IMG/VR virus record: IMGVR_UViG_3300037041_002188
Location: 1 to 54,320 of that record
Length of the DNA: 54,320 nucleotides
Direction: 5' to 3' (one strand)
DNA from: a virus
Under the pieces are notes generated by a model that was not told where the DNA came from, did no database searches, and saw nothing but the letters and a program-made list of their open reading frames with translations. This document shows, piece by piece, positions 1-9,427 of this stretch; positions within the stretch are counted from its first letter, which is position 1, and every line of letters begins with the position of its first letter. Made by a program: the position numbers and the translations under genes.

Positions 1-2
1 AA

Positions 3-1619
3 GAGCTTAAAAGTTCTTGGCTAGTCCATTTTACTGATGCTAGTCCGTTAAGTATTCTAAAAGAAGGTTTTAAAGGAAGGGACTATTTTGGAATAGGGTT
101 AACAACCCAATTTAAAAAAGATGCAAATCCCGGTGATCTAGCTTTTGCCTACCCTATTAATAAAATCAAAGAGATGTTTCGCTACGGGAACAATGCTGTA
201 GTTTTAAAAGTACCTGAATGCCTAGAAGCATATCATATAGGTGATGAAGAAGATCAGATTATTTTTGATGTAACTAAAGTAACAAAGATGTTCGGACTTG
301 TTTACAAAAAAGGTACTGATGAGTATGCTGTAATAAACAAAAACGGAAAAGAAGTTAAAAGATTTTTGGCTACAAAAGCTAATCTTAAGAAACTTGCGGT
401 GGGGTCAACTAAAACTGTACCAGACAAAGAAGATCTTGAATTCTTTTTTGATGTTGTAAACCAATATACAAGTCCTTTACCTACAGACAGTTTTTCAGGG
501 TTAGGCTATCTTATTACGTGTATCAAAGAATTGCCACAGGGTATATTAGACAAGTATAATGATTACCCTTTTGAAGTATATCGAGGTACACAAATATCTA
601 AGAAAAAGTACACTGAAATTCTTAAAGGTGGTTCTCTGAAAATAAAACCTTCTAGTTGGTCTAAAGATGAAGATGAGGCAATCAAATTTGCAAGAGGTTG
701 GACAGACCCTAAAACGCACTCGATATTGATAACAAAAAAAATTAGTAATTCAGACATACTGCTAGATTTAGAAGCTATGGCAAGTGATGGTTTTTTTGAA
801 ACTACTGCCATAGATATAGATAGGATAGTAGACGAGTCCGAAATTATTTTGAAAGGCATTACAGTTACTAAAGATAATATCCAACTTGTAGATAGAGATG
901 AGGATGCGGAGTATGCACAAGGATCATTACAGTGCATTCTAAAATCAAACCCAAAAACTAAAAGTAATAATACTTTTTCTAGTGTCAAGGATACTGACTT
1001 TCCCTACTACCGTGTTAGTGATTCTAAGCGTAAGCCATCTGCTACAGAAGATGATAGTAGGCACGACCCATACGGCATTTATCTGTTTATTAAAGGTGAG
1101 TATGTTGACGTTGGTGGGTGGTCAGATATGAAATATAGGTGGGATGCAAAATTAAAAAGCGGTACACGTTTACTTGATCTTGGTAATATAAAATTACCTT
1201 TGGCAATTAAACTATTTAAATTAGCAGGTTTGCCTACGTTGAGGGATGTTTGGAATGTTGGTAAACAAGACGGTGTGGGTGGGAGTTATGATATTCCTGA
1301 AGAAGAAGTCAATAACTTATTCTACCCTTTGACTGTAGGAAAAGACAATCCTACCGATGAAGATTTGCGGAAAAATTTAATGTCCAAAAAGCATCTTAAT
1401 GCTTACCGAATTTTGCGCTTACAATATCCTTACTTCAAGACTAACAAAGCGTTTTCACAAATATTTGAATCTGCTGGCTATGATGGGTTAAAAGATGATG
1501 ATGGTGGGGGGCATATTTATCCTATGGAACCTCAAATTATTATTTTCAATCCAGCCAACATCATATGGGGAAATTTAGAAAAGAATATAGCTGATGATGA
1601 TGTCTATTGCTTGCAATAA
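3..1619 (+). CDS. Multi-domain ADP-ribosyltransferase-like protein (5' partial)
   Basis: The reading frame is open from the left edge, so the N-terminus lies outside the window; the first in-frame ATG (174) is probably internal. The middle part carries an R-S-E type ADP-ribosyltransferase (ART) signature: VYRG with its Arg at about nt 582, PSSWSKDEDEAIKFA (STS-like strand), and VDESEIIL giving an ExE motif at about nt 834-842. Before it, VHFTDASPLSILKEGF followed by GIGLTT resembles the start of another ART-like fold (DarT/polyvalent type). After it, a third block ends in SAGYDGLKDDDGG and EPQIIIFNPANI, typical of ART-like domains in phage polyvalent proteins. ARTs of this class move ADP-ribose from NAD+ to proteins or nucleic acids. 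The gene lies 35 nt upstream of the terminase. A packaged, injected effector is my inference. Confidence is good for the central domain and lower for the outer two. Confidence 0.7.
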   Translation, partial: ELKSSWLVHFTDASPLSILKEGFKGRDYFGIGLTTQFKKDANPGDLAFAYPINKIKEMFRYGNNAVVLKVPECLEAYHIGDEEDQIIFDVTKVTKMFGLVYKKGTDEYAVINKNGKEVKRFLATKANLKKLAVGSTKTVPDKEDLEFFFDVVNQYTSPLPTDSFSGLGYLITCIKELPQGILDKYNDYPFEVYRGTQISKKKYTEILKGGSLKIKPSSWSKDEDEAIKFARGWTDPKTHSILITKKISNSDILLDLEAMASDGFFETTAIDIDRIVDESEIILKGITVTKDNIQLVDRDEDAEYAQGSLQCILKSNPKTKSNNTFSSVKDTDFPYYRVSDSKRKPSATEDDSRHDPYGIYLFIKGEYVDVGGWSDMKYRWDAKLKSGTRLLDLGNIKLPLAIKLFKLAGLPTLRDVWNVGKQDGVGGSYDIPEEEVNNLFYPLTVGKDNPTDEDLRKNLMSKKHLNAYRILRLQYPYFKTNKAFSQIFESAGYDGLKDDDGGGHIYPMEPQIIIFNPANIIWGNLEKNIADDDVYCLQ

Positions 1620-1654
1620 AAAAGATTTGATTAAACTAGTTTAATTGGTGGTAT

Positions 1655-4600
1655 ATGGCAAAAGAAACTGATGAAATAGATGTATTTAGTCCTTATGATA
1701 TATTTGAAAACCTAAAAAAGAATAATCTCGACCCCTCTATTTTTGATACTATTGATGAAAGAGATTTCCCCAAGGCACCTAACTTTCTTGAGTTCGCTAT
1801 CGGGCCGCAATTTCTTAACACCTTAATACTACCAAAGCAGGTAGAGATTGGTACTAAATTATTCTGTGATTACTGCCCAAGGTGTTCTAAAGAAGGTTAT
1901 GTTGATAGATTATTCGATCAATCCGTAGGTAATATCAAAGACAACATAGTATTTTTAGAACATGGGGTATGTCCTAAGTGTAAGGTTAATCGCTTTGAAT
2001 TAATTAAATCAAAAGAATTAATCTTTCGGAATGAACTTGTTGGCGTGGCTGGTCAGAGATGTATTCCTAAAGATTCTTTAGTAAATACAAAGCGTGGTGT
2101 TCTTAATTTAAAGGATGTTGTTGTTGGCGACAGTTTGACACATGGGGGTGTTAGTAATTATTTTGAGTCGGGTATGTTACCTTCTCTTCGGCTGAGAACT
2201 AAATATAATTATACTTTAACAGGAGCTAAAGATTCTCATATTGTACCCGTCCTAAAGGTTAGAGATACCACTAAAAGATACACAGAAAAAACTAAATGGA
2301 AAGCTGAATTATATGTAGAAGATAAGCACATAAAAGATTGTGTTGTCGGTGATACTCTCTTATTACATATGGCTGATATGTGGCCCTCTGAACGCTATCA
2401 ATTACCCCTATATACTTTCACTAGGACTAATGCACACTGTAACAATTATAATACTTTTGATTTTCCAACAGAGGTTACCCCTGAACTTGCCCGTATATTA
2501 GGTTATGTAATAGCTAATGGTGAATGCACGAGAAAATATAATATCAGAGTTATGCTAAGTAACGATGAGACAAAGAAAGATTTTATCAGATGTTGTAACG
2601 CTGTATTTGGTAGAGATCCTTCAATAGATAGTGATAGAGAAACGTGTACTTCTTATTCTATTAATGGTATATCTGCGGTACAGTGGTTAACGCAAGTCGT
2701 TGGTTTATGTGTTGAAAAATCTAGGAATAAATCTGTTCCTACATGTATTATGCAATCACCTAAAGAGATTATATGTGACTTTTTAATGGCTCTTTTTGAA
2801 TGCGATGGCAACATCTACCATGAAAAAAATAGTGTGTCTATTCGAATCCAGTATGCCTCTGTTTCAAAAAAGTTGATTTATCAAGTACGTTTGTTATTAC
2901 TTAATATGGGTATTGTGACTAGATGTGAGAAATACCAAACTGTTGGTTTTAAACAAAACAATATTTATACCGATGATGTTGAAGAAGGTAAGGAAGGTTA
3001 TTCATTATCTACAAAAAATGCTGAATTTGTCAGAAGGTTTTCAAATTTAATAAAGTTTGTAAGTAAGCAAAAAGTAGATATTCTGTCCAGTATTGTAGCT
3101 ACTGGCAGATTTTGTTTTCATACTCCTGTCGGAGACTTTTTATACAAGTCATTTGATAAATGGAATCCATTATTAAAAGAGTTATATCTAAAAGGGTATT
3201 TCCCTGTTCCAATAGAACATATTGAAGATGGTCCTGATATGGAGATGGCAGATGTCAGCATACCAGATACTAATCTTTATACTGCTGATGGATTTGTCCA
3301 TCACAATTCAGGTAAAACTAAATTAGTAGGATTACTTGCCGCATATGTTAACCATAGATTCCTTAAGATACCTAGTCCTATTAGAACATTTAATCAGACT
3401 TCAGGTGATATGTTAGCAGGTACCTTTTCTGCTCTTTCTGCGGACCATAGCTTTAGAAACCTCTGGCAAGCCTTTAAGGGTTTCATGGATGGCTCCCCTT
3501 GGTTCCAGAACTACCATCGCTTTATTAAAGGTGAAGAAAAAAGATTAGGTGTAGAATTACTTCATGAATTAAAAGCATCTATTTTTTATGGTCACAAGCA
3601 TCTCATGTGGTCTGCTACTGGATCACAAGATAGAAAGATGCGTGGAGATACTCGTATTTTTGCTGCAATCGATGAGCTTGGTTGGATGATTTCAGATGAA
3701 CAAAAAGCTGATCTTCAAAACATGAATGCAGATGCTATCTATACCGCACTATCTAACTCATTAACAACTATGAGAACTAAATTTAATAGAGTTTACAATG
3801 CTGAAAACTTTGATCTACCACCTATATTCATGTGCAACATTTCATCACCTAGTTCAGTAAAAGATAAGATTATGCGCCTTAGTAAAGAGGCTAAGAGAAA
3901 TGATCGCATTTTTGCTATCCAGTGTGCCTCTTGGGAGATGAACCCTGACTATACCTACGAGGCTCTAAGAGAAGAGATGTCCCATATTGATGAGCTAACC
4001 TTTGCTCGTGACTTCGGGGCTGAACCACCTTTAGCATCAAACCCATTTATTCCAGAGCCTCGTCTTATTGATAAGATCGCTACGGGGGAACCCTTTACTA
4101 GCTTTACATGTACAGAATATCAAGAGAAGGATTTTCTTGGTGACTATTTCAAATCTGTGAAATTAAATATTTTGAAACCCGACAAGAATATCCCACGTCT
4201 AGTCTCTTTTGACTTAGGTAGTATGAAAAACTCTTTAGCAGTTTGTTTATTTTCATTAACTCCTGATTTAAAGCCTAAACTTGAGTTTGCTTTTGCAGTA
4301 AGACCTACTAATAAAATTAGAGCCAATATAGCTAAATTTTTTGAAGATTTTACAGTGACTCTAGTGACACACTTCTCTATCAAACATGCATTCTTTGATC
4401 GCTGGCAATCCTTAGATCAAATTGAAAGACTCAAAGGTATGGGTGTCAACGCTCAAGTACATAGTGTAACCTATAAAGAAATGGATTCAATAAGAGGTTC
4501 TATTTTATCCCAAAGCATAGTTATGCCTAAATTAGAACACACGATGGACAAATATGTACGGGAGTATATAGAAGATATTCAGCATATTGATGCACTTGCT

Positions 4601-4900
4601 TTACTTGGGTTACAGTTTTTAACTGTAAGGGATATGGGCCATAAAATGGCTAAACCTTTACTTGGTGATGACGATGTTTTCAGAGCTTTTGTTTTAGGGG
4701 CTACGATGCTATCAGATCCTAAAGTAAAAGAAGAATATTTAAAACAAGGCGTGGAGATCAAAACGGGTCAAACTGTAGCATACTTGGGTACGGTCAGGTT
4801 ACGTTCTGCTGGTGGGGGTATGGGTGCAGGGGGAGCTATTGAGGGTGAAAAGGGTAAGATGCTTGGAACAATAAAATCTCGTAGGGGAATGGGGAAATAA
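1655..4900 (+). CDS. terL: Terminase large subunit with intein
   Basis: This is the DNA-packaging motor ATPase/nuclease. It has 1081 residues including an intein of about 416, leaving a mature protein of about 665. The Walker A loop is split: GVAGQR lies before the intein and SGKT after it, giving GVAGQRSGKT once spliced. Walker B follows as IFAAIDELGW. The C-terminal RNase H-like nuclease shows RLVSFDLGS and HAFFDRW, supplying likely metal-binding Asp residues, and IDALALLGL further on. The N-terminus (about 70-110) has CDYCPRC and CPKC pairs, probably a zinc-binding insert. The tail is Gly-rich. The ATG at 1655 follows a GGTGG site. The gene abuts the next small gene (2 nt gap), and the portal follows two genes later, the usual packaging order. 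The assignment is firm. Confidence 0.95.
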   Translation: MAKETDEIDVFSPYDIFENLKKNNLDPSIFDTIDERDFPKAPNFLEFAIGPQFLNTLILPKQVEIGTKLFCDYCPRCSKEGYVDRLFDQSVGNIKDNIVFLEHGVCPKCKVNRFELIKSKELIFRNELVGVAGQRCIPKDSLVNTKRGVLNLKDVVVGDSLTHGGVSNYFESGMLPSLRLRTKYNYTLTGAKDSHIVPVLKVRDTTKRYTEKTKWKAELYVEDKHIKDCVVGDTLLLHMADMWPSERYQLPLYTFTRTNAHCNNYNTFDFPTEVTPELARILGYVIANGECTRKYNIRVMLSNDETKKDFIRCCNAVFGRDPSIDSDRETCTSYSINGISAVQWLTQVVGLCVEKSRNKSVPTCIMQSPKEIICDFLMALFECDGNIYHEKNSVSIRIQYASVSKKLIYQVRLLLLNMGIVTRCEKYQTVGFKQNNIYTDDVEEGKEGYSLSTKNAEFVRRFSNLIKFVSKQKVDILSSIVATGRFCFHTPVGDFLYKSFDKWNPLLKELYLKGYFPVPIEHIEDGPDMEMADVSIPDTNLYTADGFVHHNSGKTKLVGLLAAYVNHRFLKIPSPIRTFNQTSGDMLAGTFSALSADHSFRNLWQAFKGFMDGSPWFQNYHRFIKGEEKRLGVELLHELKASIFYGHKHLMWSATGSQDRKMRGDTRIFAAIDELGWMISDEQKADLQNMNADAIYTALSNSLTTMRTKFNRVYNAENFDLPPIFMCNISSPSSVKDKIMRLSKEAKRNDRIFAIQCASWEMNPDYTYEALREEMSHIDELTFARDFGAEPPLASNPFIPEPRLIDKIATGEPFTSFTCTEYQEKDFLGDYFKSVKLNILKPDKNIPRLVSFDLGSMKNSLAVCLFSLTPDLKPKLEFAFAVRPTNKIRANIAKFFEDFTVTLVTHFSIKHAFFDRWQSLDQIERLKGMGVNAQVHSVTYKEMDSIRGSILSQSIVMPKLEHTMDKYVREYIEDIQHIDALALLGLQFLTVRDMGHKMAKPLLGDDDVFRAFVLGATMLSDPKVKEEYLKQGVEIKTGQTVAYLGTVRLRSAGGGMGAGGAIEGEKGKMLGTIKSRRGMGK
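2060..3307 (+). mobile_element. Intein with LAGLIDADG endonuclease domain in terL
   Basis: An in-frame protein-splicing element occupies terL residues 136-551. It begins with Cys (CIPKDSLV, block A), has a block B-like TGAKDSHIV, and ends with NLYTADGFVHHN followed by Ser (+1 extein residue) of the P-loop. Cys1, the terminal His-Asn and Ser+1 are all present, so splicing should work. The middle holds two LAGLIDADG-type motifs, LARILGYVIANGECTR and FLMALFECDGNI. In the first the usual catalytic acid is Asn (residue 288); the second keeps Asp (residue 384). That suggests weakened or nicking-only endonuclease activity. Insertion at a conserved ATPase loop is typical of inteins. Confidence 0.93.
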
Positions 4901-4902
4901 AA

Positions 4903-5223
4903 ATGGAAAATTCTGAAACAGAAACACAAGCTGATATGACACAGAGAAGTATTGAAGATTCAATAAAGGTACGTAAGAGAAGGCACCGGTTAAAGAAAAA
5001 GTTTGTATCTCTTTTAGTTAGTAAGGGTATGGCTGAGTATATTCGATTTTATGAATCCTCTTGGCTTATGTGGGAGTATTACATAAATGCTGAACTAAAA
5101 ATTGTTGACAAAATGTTCGAGGGTGGTTCCATATTACCTATGATGCGAAATAGTAGAGATCAAGAACTTGTCAAACTTCAGATCAAAGAGATCCTGAAGG
5201 CAATTAGGCATATTCAAAAATAA
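4903..5223 (+). CDS. Hypothetical protein, terminase-adjacent
   Basis: A 106-residue, charged, mainly helical protein I do not recognise. It begins 2 nt after the terminase stop, with GGGGA about 8 nt before the ATG, so it is probably co-translated with terL. An N-terminal acidic/Gln stretch is followed by a basic run (KVRKRRHRLKKKF) and then a helical region with several Trp and Tyr. Position between terminase and portal would suit a small packaging factor, but nothing in the sequence proves that. Confidence 0.7.
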   Translation: MENSETETQADMTQRSIEDSIKVRKRRHRLKKKFVSLLVSKGMAEYIRFYESSWLMWEYYINAELKIVDKMFEGGSILPMMRNSRDQELVKLQIKEILKAIRHIQK

Positions 5224-5262
5224 CTATTAAATTTAATAATGAATAACTATAAGGAGCTTTTT

Positions 5263-5598
5263 ATGGGAATTGATTGTGCCAAAAAAGTCGCTGAAATAGA
5301 TTTCATATATGACCTTGGGCTAAGGCGTAGTGAATTTAAATCTATAACAGCTAAACTACATCAAATAAAAGCAAGGTATTCATCAGATGATGAATGGTTA
5401 GCAGCAATACAGTCTTTGACTAATTCTGTTAGAAGTGATCCACTAAAGGATGAAATCAAGAAGCAAGCCTATGCTGTTAGTCAACTATGCCCTGTGTGTG
5501 GAAAGGTTAGTGAGCCTATTACACTTATGAGAAACCGGAAGGCTTTTTATTGTAAACAACATAGGGCTGTTTCACCTGCAATTATTGCTGAGAACTAA
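5263..5598 (+). CDS. Small zinc-ribbon protein
   Basis: A 111-residue protein of unknown function. I chose the ATG at 5263 because AAGGAG lies 7 nt upstream; an in-frame ATG at 5239 has no ribosome site. The C-terminus has a probable zinc ribbon, CPVCGK followed by FYCKQH about 20 residues later. The N-terminal 80 residues look helical. It lies in the same run as terL and the portal, 33 nt before the portal start. Confidence 0.72.
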   Translation: MGIDCAKKVAEIDFIYDLGLRRSEFKSITAKLHQIKARYSSDDEWLAAIQSLTNSVRSDPLKDEIKKQAYAVSQLCPVCGKVSEPITLMRNRKAFYCKQHRAVSPAIIAEN

Positions 5599-5631
5599 AA
5601 TTAAGAGATATTAAGAGATAGAGGAATAATC

Positions 5632-7986
5632 ATGCCGTTGTTTAAGTTCAACTCACATCCAGCACCGGGGTATCATGCAGATGGTTCTTTTGTAATTCAA
5701 GATGCCAAAATGGCAGCTAGTCTTAAGACCAAGAAAAAAGTAACGGCTGATATTTGCGGTGGTGGTGGTGCCGGAACAGGGAGTGGTGGTTATGGTACTG
5801 GGATGGGCGGTAGCTCGTTCGGTGGTGGTATGGGTGGTGGTGCTGGTACCTTTGGTGATCCGGGGTTAGGTAATAGCTCATTCGGTGGTGGGATGTCTGG
5901 AGCTACGGTAGACAGATATAACCCTATTAGAGATCGCCTCGATGAAGGTAGTATTGTTGAAGATTGGATTCCAAGGGACGCATCTGGCTTAGATGAGATG
6001 TTTAAGCTGATGTATAACAGAGATCATATTGCCGGAGTCGTTGTCGATTTAATTGCAGAGCTACTGTGGTCGGACTTTGATTTACTTGGTGTTCAAGACC
6101 CCGTTATTTTAAATATCTACAGAGACACAATGGCAGCTATTGATCCACTAACATGTGGTCCAGAGCTTACTCGTGAATTTTTAGTTATAGGTCGCTGTGC
6201 ATCCTCTATGATTTTCAATAAAGAAAAAGGGATTTTCAACGACATCATAAGTCACGATCCTAGTTTTTTGAGACTGACTCCAATTCCCATGAAGGGATTT
6301 GATCCTAAAATTGATTTAATCCCCTCACCTGCTATGAGAGCTTTTATTGAGTCCAATGACCCAAGGGATATAGATGCCCGTAAATCACTACCACCAGCAT
6401 ATATAGCAGCAATAAGAGCCGCAGGGAGTGGTAGTGCTGGTACCTCTAGTTACCGACCATCACAACAATTTGGTGGGAGTTCAAATCGAAATGAAACAAT
6501 GGGGATACCATTAGATCCGATTAATACTCTTTTCCTGCCAAGAAAAACATTTGGACATGATAACATTGGAACGTCACTCTACACACGATTAATAACCTTT
6601 TGGGCTTTAGAGAAAGCATTAATTAATGCGACCATGGCATCAGCCAGAAGGCGTTCAAGAAGTATTCTTCATATCAAAGCTGGTATCGATAATATATGGG
6701 AGCCAACCGCACAAGAGATGGACAATATCGCAGGTATGTTCATCCAAGCTGATGAAGATCCTGTAGGTGCGGTTGTGTGTACTAGAACCGGTGTGGATAC
6801 TAATGAAATTAGAGCCGGTCAAGATTTTTACAAGTGGTCTGATGAATGGGCATTATTAAACGAGGGTAAACTTAGAGCACTTGGTAGCAATGATGCGTTA
6901 CTGAGTGGTGATGCGACATATAGTAATCAAGAAGCTGCCCGTATGTTCTTTATGGAAAAAGTCTTAAGACTACGAGAAACACTTACCCAAAGAATATTCT
7001 ACAATAAACTATTTCCATTAATAGCCCGTATTCATGGTTTCAAAAAAAGAACTACAGCCGAACTGCAACATAAAATTCGAATGACGGGTGATAGTAAGTC
7101 TGAACCAGTACGGTTAACTCAACGGCAATCACTTGAAATACCTGACAGTGAGTTAATAGTTCCTACTATTAGCTGGCGTAAAGAGCTTGTCAGTAACGTC
7201 AATGCTGAAAAACTAGACATCTATGATCGGCTCGAAGAAAAGGGTGTGCCTATCCATTTAAGAGATTGGGCCGCAGCAGGTAATATTGACTTAGATTATC
7301 AAATGGCCGCACTTGAAGATGATGCTGATCTAAGGCAGCAGGTCAATAAGTGGAAACAGTCTTATGAGACTCCAGAGGGAGATGATGGTGCAAATGAAGC
7401 TAGGTTACAGTTTATAGAGTCGCTTAGAGGTTTATCGCACTCTAGTTTAAAACAAGCACTAGGTTCATCTATTCAAGAACTAGGCCCGCTTTCTAATTAT
7501 ATCTTCTGGGGTACTAACGCTTCACTGGGACCAATGAAAGCAACAGAACTAATTTCTTTTCTTCAGACTATTTCACCTGATGATAATAGCTACAAGATTT
7601 TAGCAGACCCTATGACATTAAGGCACCGCTTGATACAGCATTTTCAAAACAATATTAAAGCTGAGATTGCATACTACTTGATGTTTAGAAGTGGTTTAAC
7701 ACCAACTAAGCCTACGTTATCCAATGAGAGTATATCCGTTATCTCTAGTCAGATAAAGGCATCCTTGGATCAGTATGCAGTACATGGTCAAGTATATCAG
7801 TTAGGAAAAGTCGCTGAGAAGGAATTAAGTATAATAGGTGCTTTGAGTGAGGATAGGATTGTACAAAAAAGAGGAGCTATTGATAAGAAATCTCAAACTG
7901 TAGATAAGATGATACGAGATAAATCTTCCAGTATTCCTACGGATAAACTTTCAAATAAGAGTAATAACTTATTTTCGGGGATTTAA
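5632..7986 (+). CDS. Portal protein
   Basis: Head-tail connector forming the ring through which DNA is packaged. It has 784 residues. The region around residues 335-460 looks like large-phage portals: NATMASARRRSRSILHIKAG, then GAVVCTRTGVDTNEI, then LGSNDALLSGDATYSNQEAA, the last being a recognisable portal segment (compare T4 gp20-like proteins). The N-terminus (about 44-90) is a Gly-rich low-complexity tract with repeated SSFGGGM, absent from standard portals and perhaps a flexible extension. AGAGGAA precedes the ATG. Placement after the terminase supports the call. The C-terminal 150 residues are helical and may be an added domain. Confidence 0.88.
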   Translation: MPLFKFNSHPAPGYHADGSFVIQDAKMAASLKTKKKVTADICGGGGAGTGSGGYGTGMGGSSFGGGMGGGAGTFGDPGLGNSSFGGGMSGATVDRYNPIRDRLDEGSIVEDWIPRDASGLDEMFKLMYNRDHIAGVVVDLIAELLWSDFDLLGVQDPVILNIYRDTMAAIDPLTCGPELTREFLVIGRCASSMIFNKEKGIFNDIISHDPSFLRLTPIPMKGFDPKIDLIPSPAMRAFIESNDPRDIDARKSLPPAYIAAIRAAGSGSAGTSSYRPSQQFGGSSNRNETMGIPLDPINTLFLPRKTFGHDNIGTSLYTRLITFWALEKALINATMASARRRSRSILHIKAGIDNIWEPTAQEMDNIAGMFIQADEDPVGAVVCTRTGVDTNEIRAGQDFYKWSDEWALLNEGKLRALGSNDALLSGDATYSNQEAARMFFMEKVLRLRETLTQRIFYNKLFPLIARIHGFKKRTTAELQHKIRMTGDSKSEPVRLTQRQSLEIPDSELIVPTISWRKELVSNVNAEKLDIYDRLEEKGVPIHLRDWAAAGNIDLDYQMAALEDDADLRQQVNKWKQSYETPEGDDGANEARLQFIESLRGLSHSSLKQALGSSIQELGPLSNYIFWGTNASLGPMKATELISFLQTISPDDNSYKILADPMTLRHRLIQHFQNNIKAEIAYYLMFRSGLTPTKPTLSNESISVISSQIKASLDQYAVHGQVYQLGKVAEKELSIIGALSEDRIVQKRGAIDKKSQTVDKMIRDKSSSIPTDKLSNKSNNLFSGI

Positions 7987-7987
7987 T

Positions 7988-8347
7988 ATGTTAACTAAAG
8001 CAGAACTAAAGAAACAATTAAGTAAACTCGGTGTTCAGGTAACTGGTAACCATGTTAAGAAAAAAGATCTAGTCAGGATATTAGCTGATGATAAACCACA
8101 AAAAGAATATTTTAGCGCAGATGTCAAAGAAATAGTGTTCGATGTTTATGTTGGTGGTAGTGATATCGATAAATCTACATTACTTAATTTTAATGAAGCC
8201 TTGTGGAGTTGTGTTCCCAAAGAGTTAGAAGGTCCGAGAGATGGGACTTATAAAATGACTTTTGATGTTGATGATGATTCAAATATGTCTGCATTTGTCG
8301 AGAATATAAAAAAAACGGTAGTGTCCGCTATTAGCAAGGTAATTTGA
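7988..8347 (+). CDS. Protein with SAP-like N-terminal module
   Basis: A 119-residue protein starting 2 nt after the portal stop, with GGGG in the portal's 3' end as ribosome site. Residues 2-33 form a helix-loop-helix block (LTKAELKKQLSKLGVQVTGN then KKKDLVRIL) that resembles SAP/HeH modules and recurs at the N-terminus of the protein at 9738..10415. Residues 42-119 form a separate unknown acidic alpha/beta domain. SAP-like modules often bind DNA or act as adaptors; its role here is unknown. Confidence 0.72.
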   Translation: MLTKAELKKQLSKLGVQVTGNHVKKKDLVRILADDKPQKEYFSADVKEIVFDVYVGGSDIDKSTLLNFNEALWSCVPKELEGPRDGTYKMTFDVDDDSNMSAFVENIKKTVVSAISKVI

Positions 8348-8362
8348 TTTCAGGGGGTTACT

Positions 8363-8929
8363 ATGACCAGAAACGTAATAGGAATTGCAGGTATCGAAAG
8401 TGTCAGAGACAAAAACGATAACGTGAAATATTATTCTGTTACGTTTTTGAATAACCTCTACACATGGCAGAAAGACCACCCTAAAGATGTATTGCATATC
8501 ATAGATGCCCGGAAGTTCCTTAAAAGTAAAACTCCTATAACAGATATCTGGAATGAAGCTAGGTCGGCATTTGGTACAGGTGGTATCGATTGCTTAGTTT
8601 ATTCTGGCCATGCTACTGATGAGCATTTGTGGCTCTATACACATGTGTTGAAAACCCATCCTCATGAGGAAAGATGTATCGGATGGGAATTTGATTTTAC
8701 CGCACCTTTTAATCCCGATGCAGAAATATGGCTAATGGGGTGTCAGTGCGGTGGGCATGATGGTAAGAAATGGCTTAATAGCATAGCCCAAGTAATGGCA
8801 GATAAACTCGATAGGCGTGTGTGGGCTTTTGTAAGCAAGTGCGCTCAGAAGAAAATAAAGGGTGGTTACTATCAGGTTCCTGATATCGGTGGGTATGTTG
8901 AGTTTGTGAAACAACAGGGTGTTGTATGA
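8363..8929 (+). CDS. Caspase-fold (clan CD) peptidase-like protein
   Basis: A 188-residue protein with the His-Cys pattern of the caspase/CHAT/gingipain fold. A hydrophobic strand plus IDCLVYSGHAT gives the candidate His (H83), and about 40 residues later EIWLMGCQCGG gives the candidate Cys (C127, with C129 as alternative). The first strand VIGIAGIESV and the spacing between the two motifs also suit the fold. Clan CD enzymes cut after specific residues and often act in signalling or cell death. The substrate is unknown. GGGGG lies 7 nt before the ATG, and the stop overlaps the next start (ATGA), so both are probably co-translated. The fold call is by motif only, with moderate confidence. Confidence 0.6.
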   Translation: MTRNVIGIAGIESVRDKNDNVKYYSVTFLNNLYTWQKDHPKDVLHIIDARKFLKSKTPITDIWNEARSAFGTGGIDCLVYSGHATDEHLWLYTHVLKTHPHEERCIGWEFDFTAPFNPDAEIWLMGCQCGGHDGKKWLNSIAQVMADKLDRRVWAFVSKCAQKKIKGGYYQVPDIGGYVEFVKQQGVV

Positions 8930-9408
8930 ATTCATCTCCAAACCATATAAATTTTAACCAATTTCACACCTTGTTAGCTGCGTTACGTAAAGTTGTCGCT
9001 GAAGCACAACTTACTTGGTCCGATGATTATGATGGTGAGGATTTGGGTGATGCCGTAGATCACTACAATTACATTAGTAATCTTAATTTTGGTAAAGGGG
9101 TAGACATTAACTCTGTTGAAAACACAGGTACAGAGTTGTTTGACCCTAAAGATATTTTATCTAGTAAAATTAAAAATAAAAAACCTGTGGGTTGGCTGAA
9201 AGAGTTTCCTAGATCTTCTTGGGTAGATGAATTCAAAAATGTATATGGTAGAGACTTAACACACATACTGGAAGCTGAAGATATTAACCTGCCTATTATG
9301 ATTGAAGATACATTGTGTGATGGTTATGCAAGAGTGACACTAGCGTATGCATTAGATGAGAAAGTTCCTATAGCTATTTTTGAGGGGATTTCTGAAGAAA
9401 CAGATTAA
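8926..9408 (+). CDS. ParB/sulfiredoxin-like domain protein (putative)
   Basis: A 160-residue protein whose start overlaps the caspase-like gene by 4 nt. Its C-terminal block, LPIMIEDTLCDGYARVTLAY followed by VPIAIFEG, has the layout of ParB/sulfiredoxin N-terminal domains (strand, DGxxR, helix, VPxxxxE). The same layout ends the protein at 9738..10415 (LGDGSHRCMLAYWLGVDVAV), so the two are probably distant relatives. ParB-fold proteins bind nucleotides or act as nucleases or kinases; which applies here cannot be said. The N-terminal half is acidic and unrecognised. Confidence 0.55.
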   Translation: MNSSPNHINFNQFHTLLAALRKVVAEAQLTWSDDYDGEDLGDAVDHYNYISNLNFGKGVDINSVENTGTELFDPKDILSSKIKNKKPVGWLKEFPRSSWVDEFKNVYGRDLTHILEAEDINLPIMIEDTLCDGYARVTLAYALDEKVPIAIFEGISEETD

Positions 9409-9427
9409 TAAAAAAGGAGAACTATTT

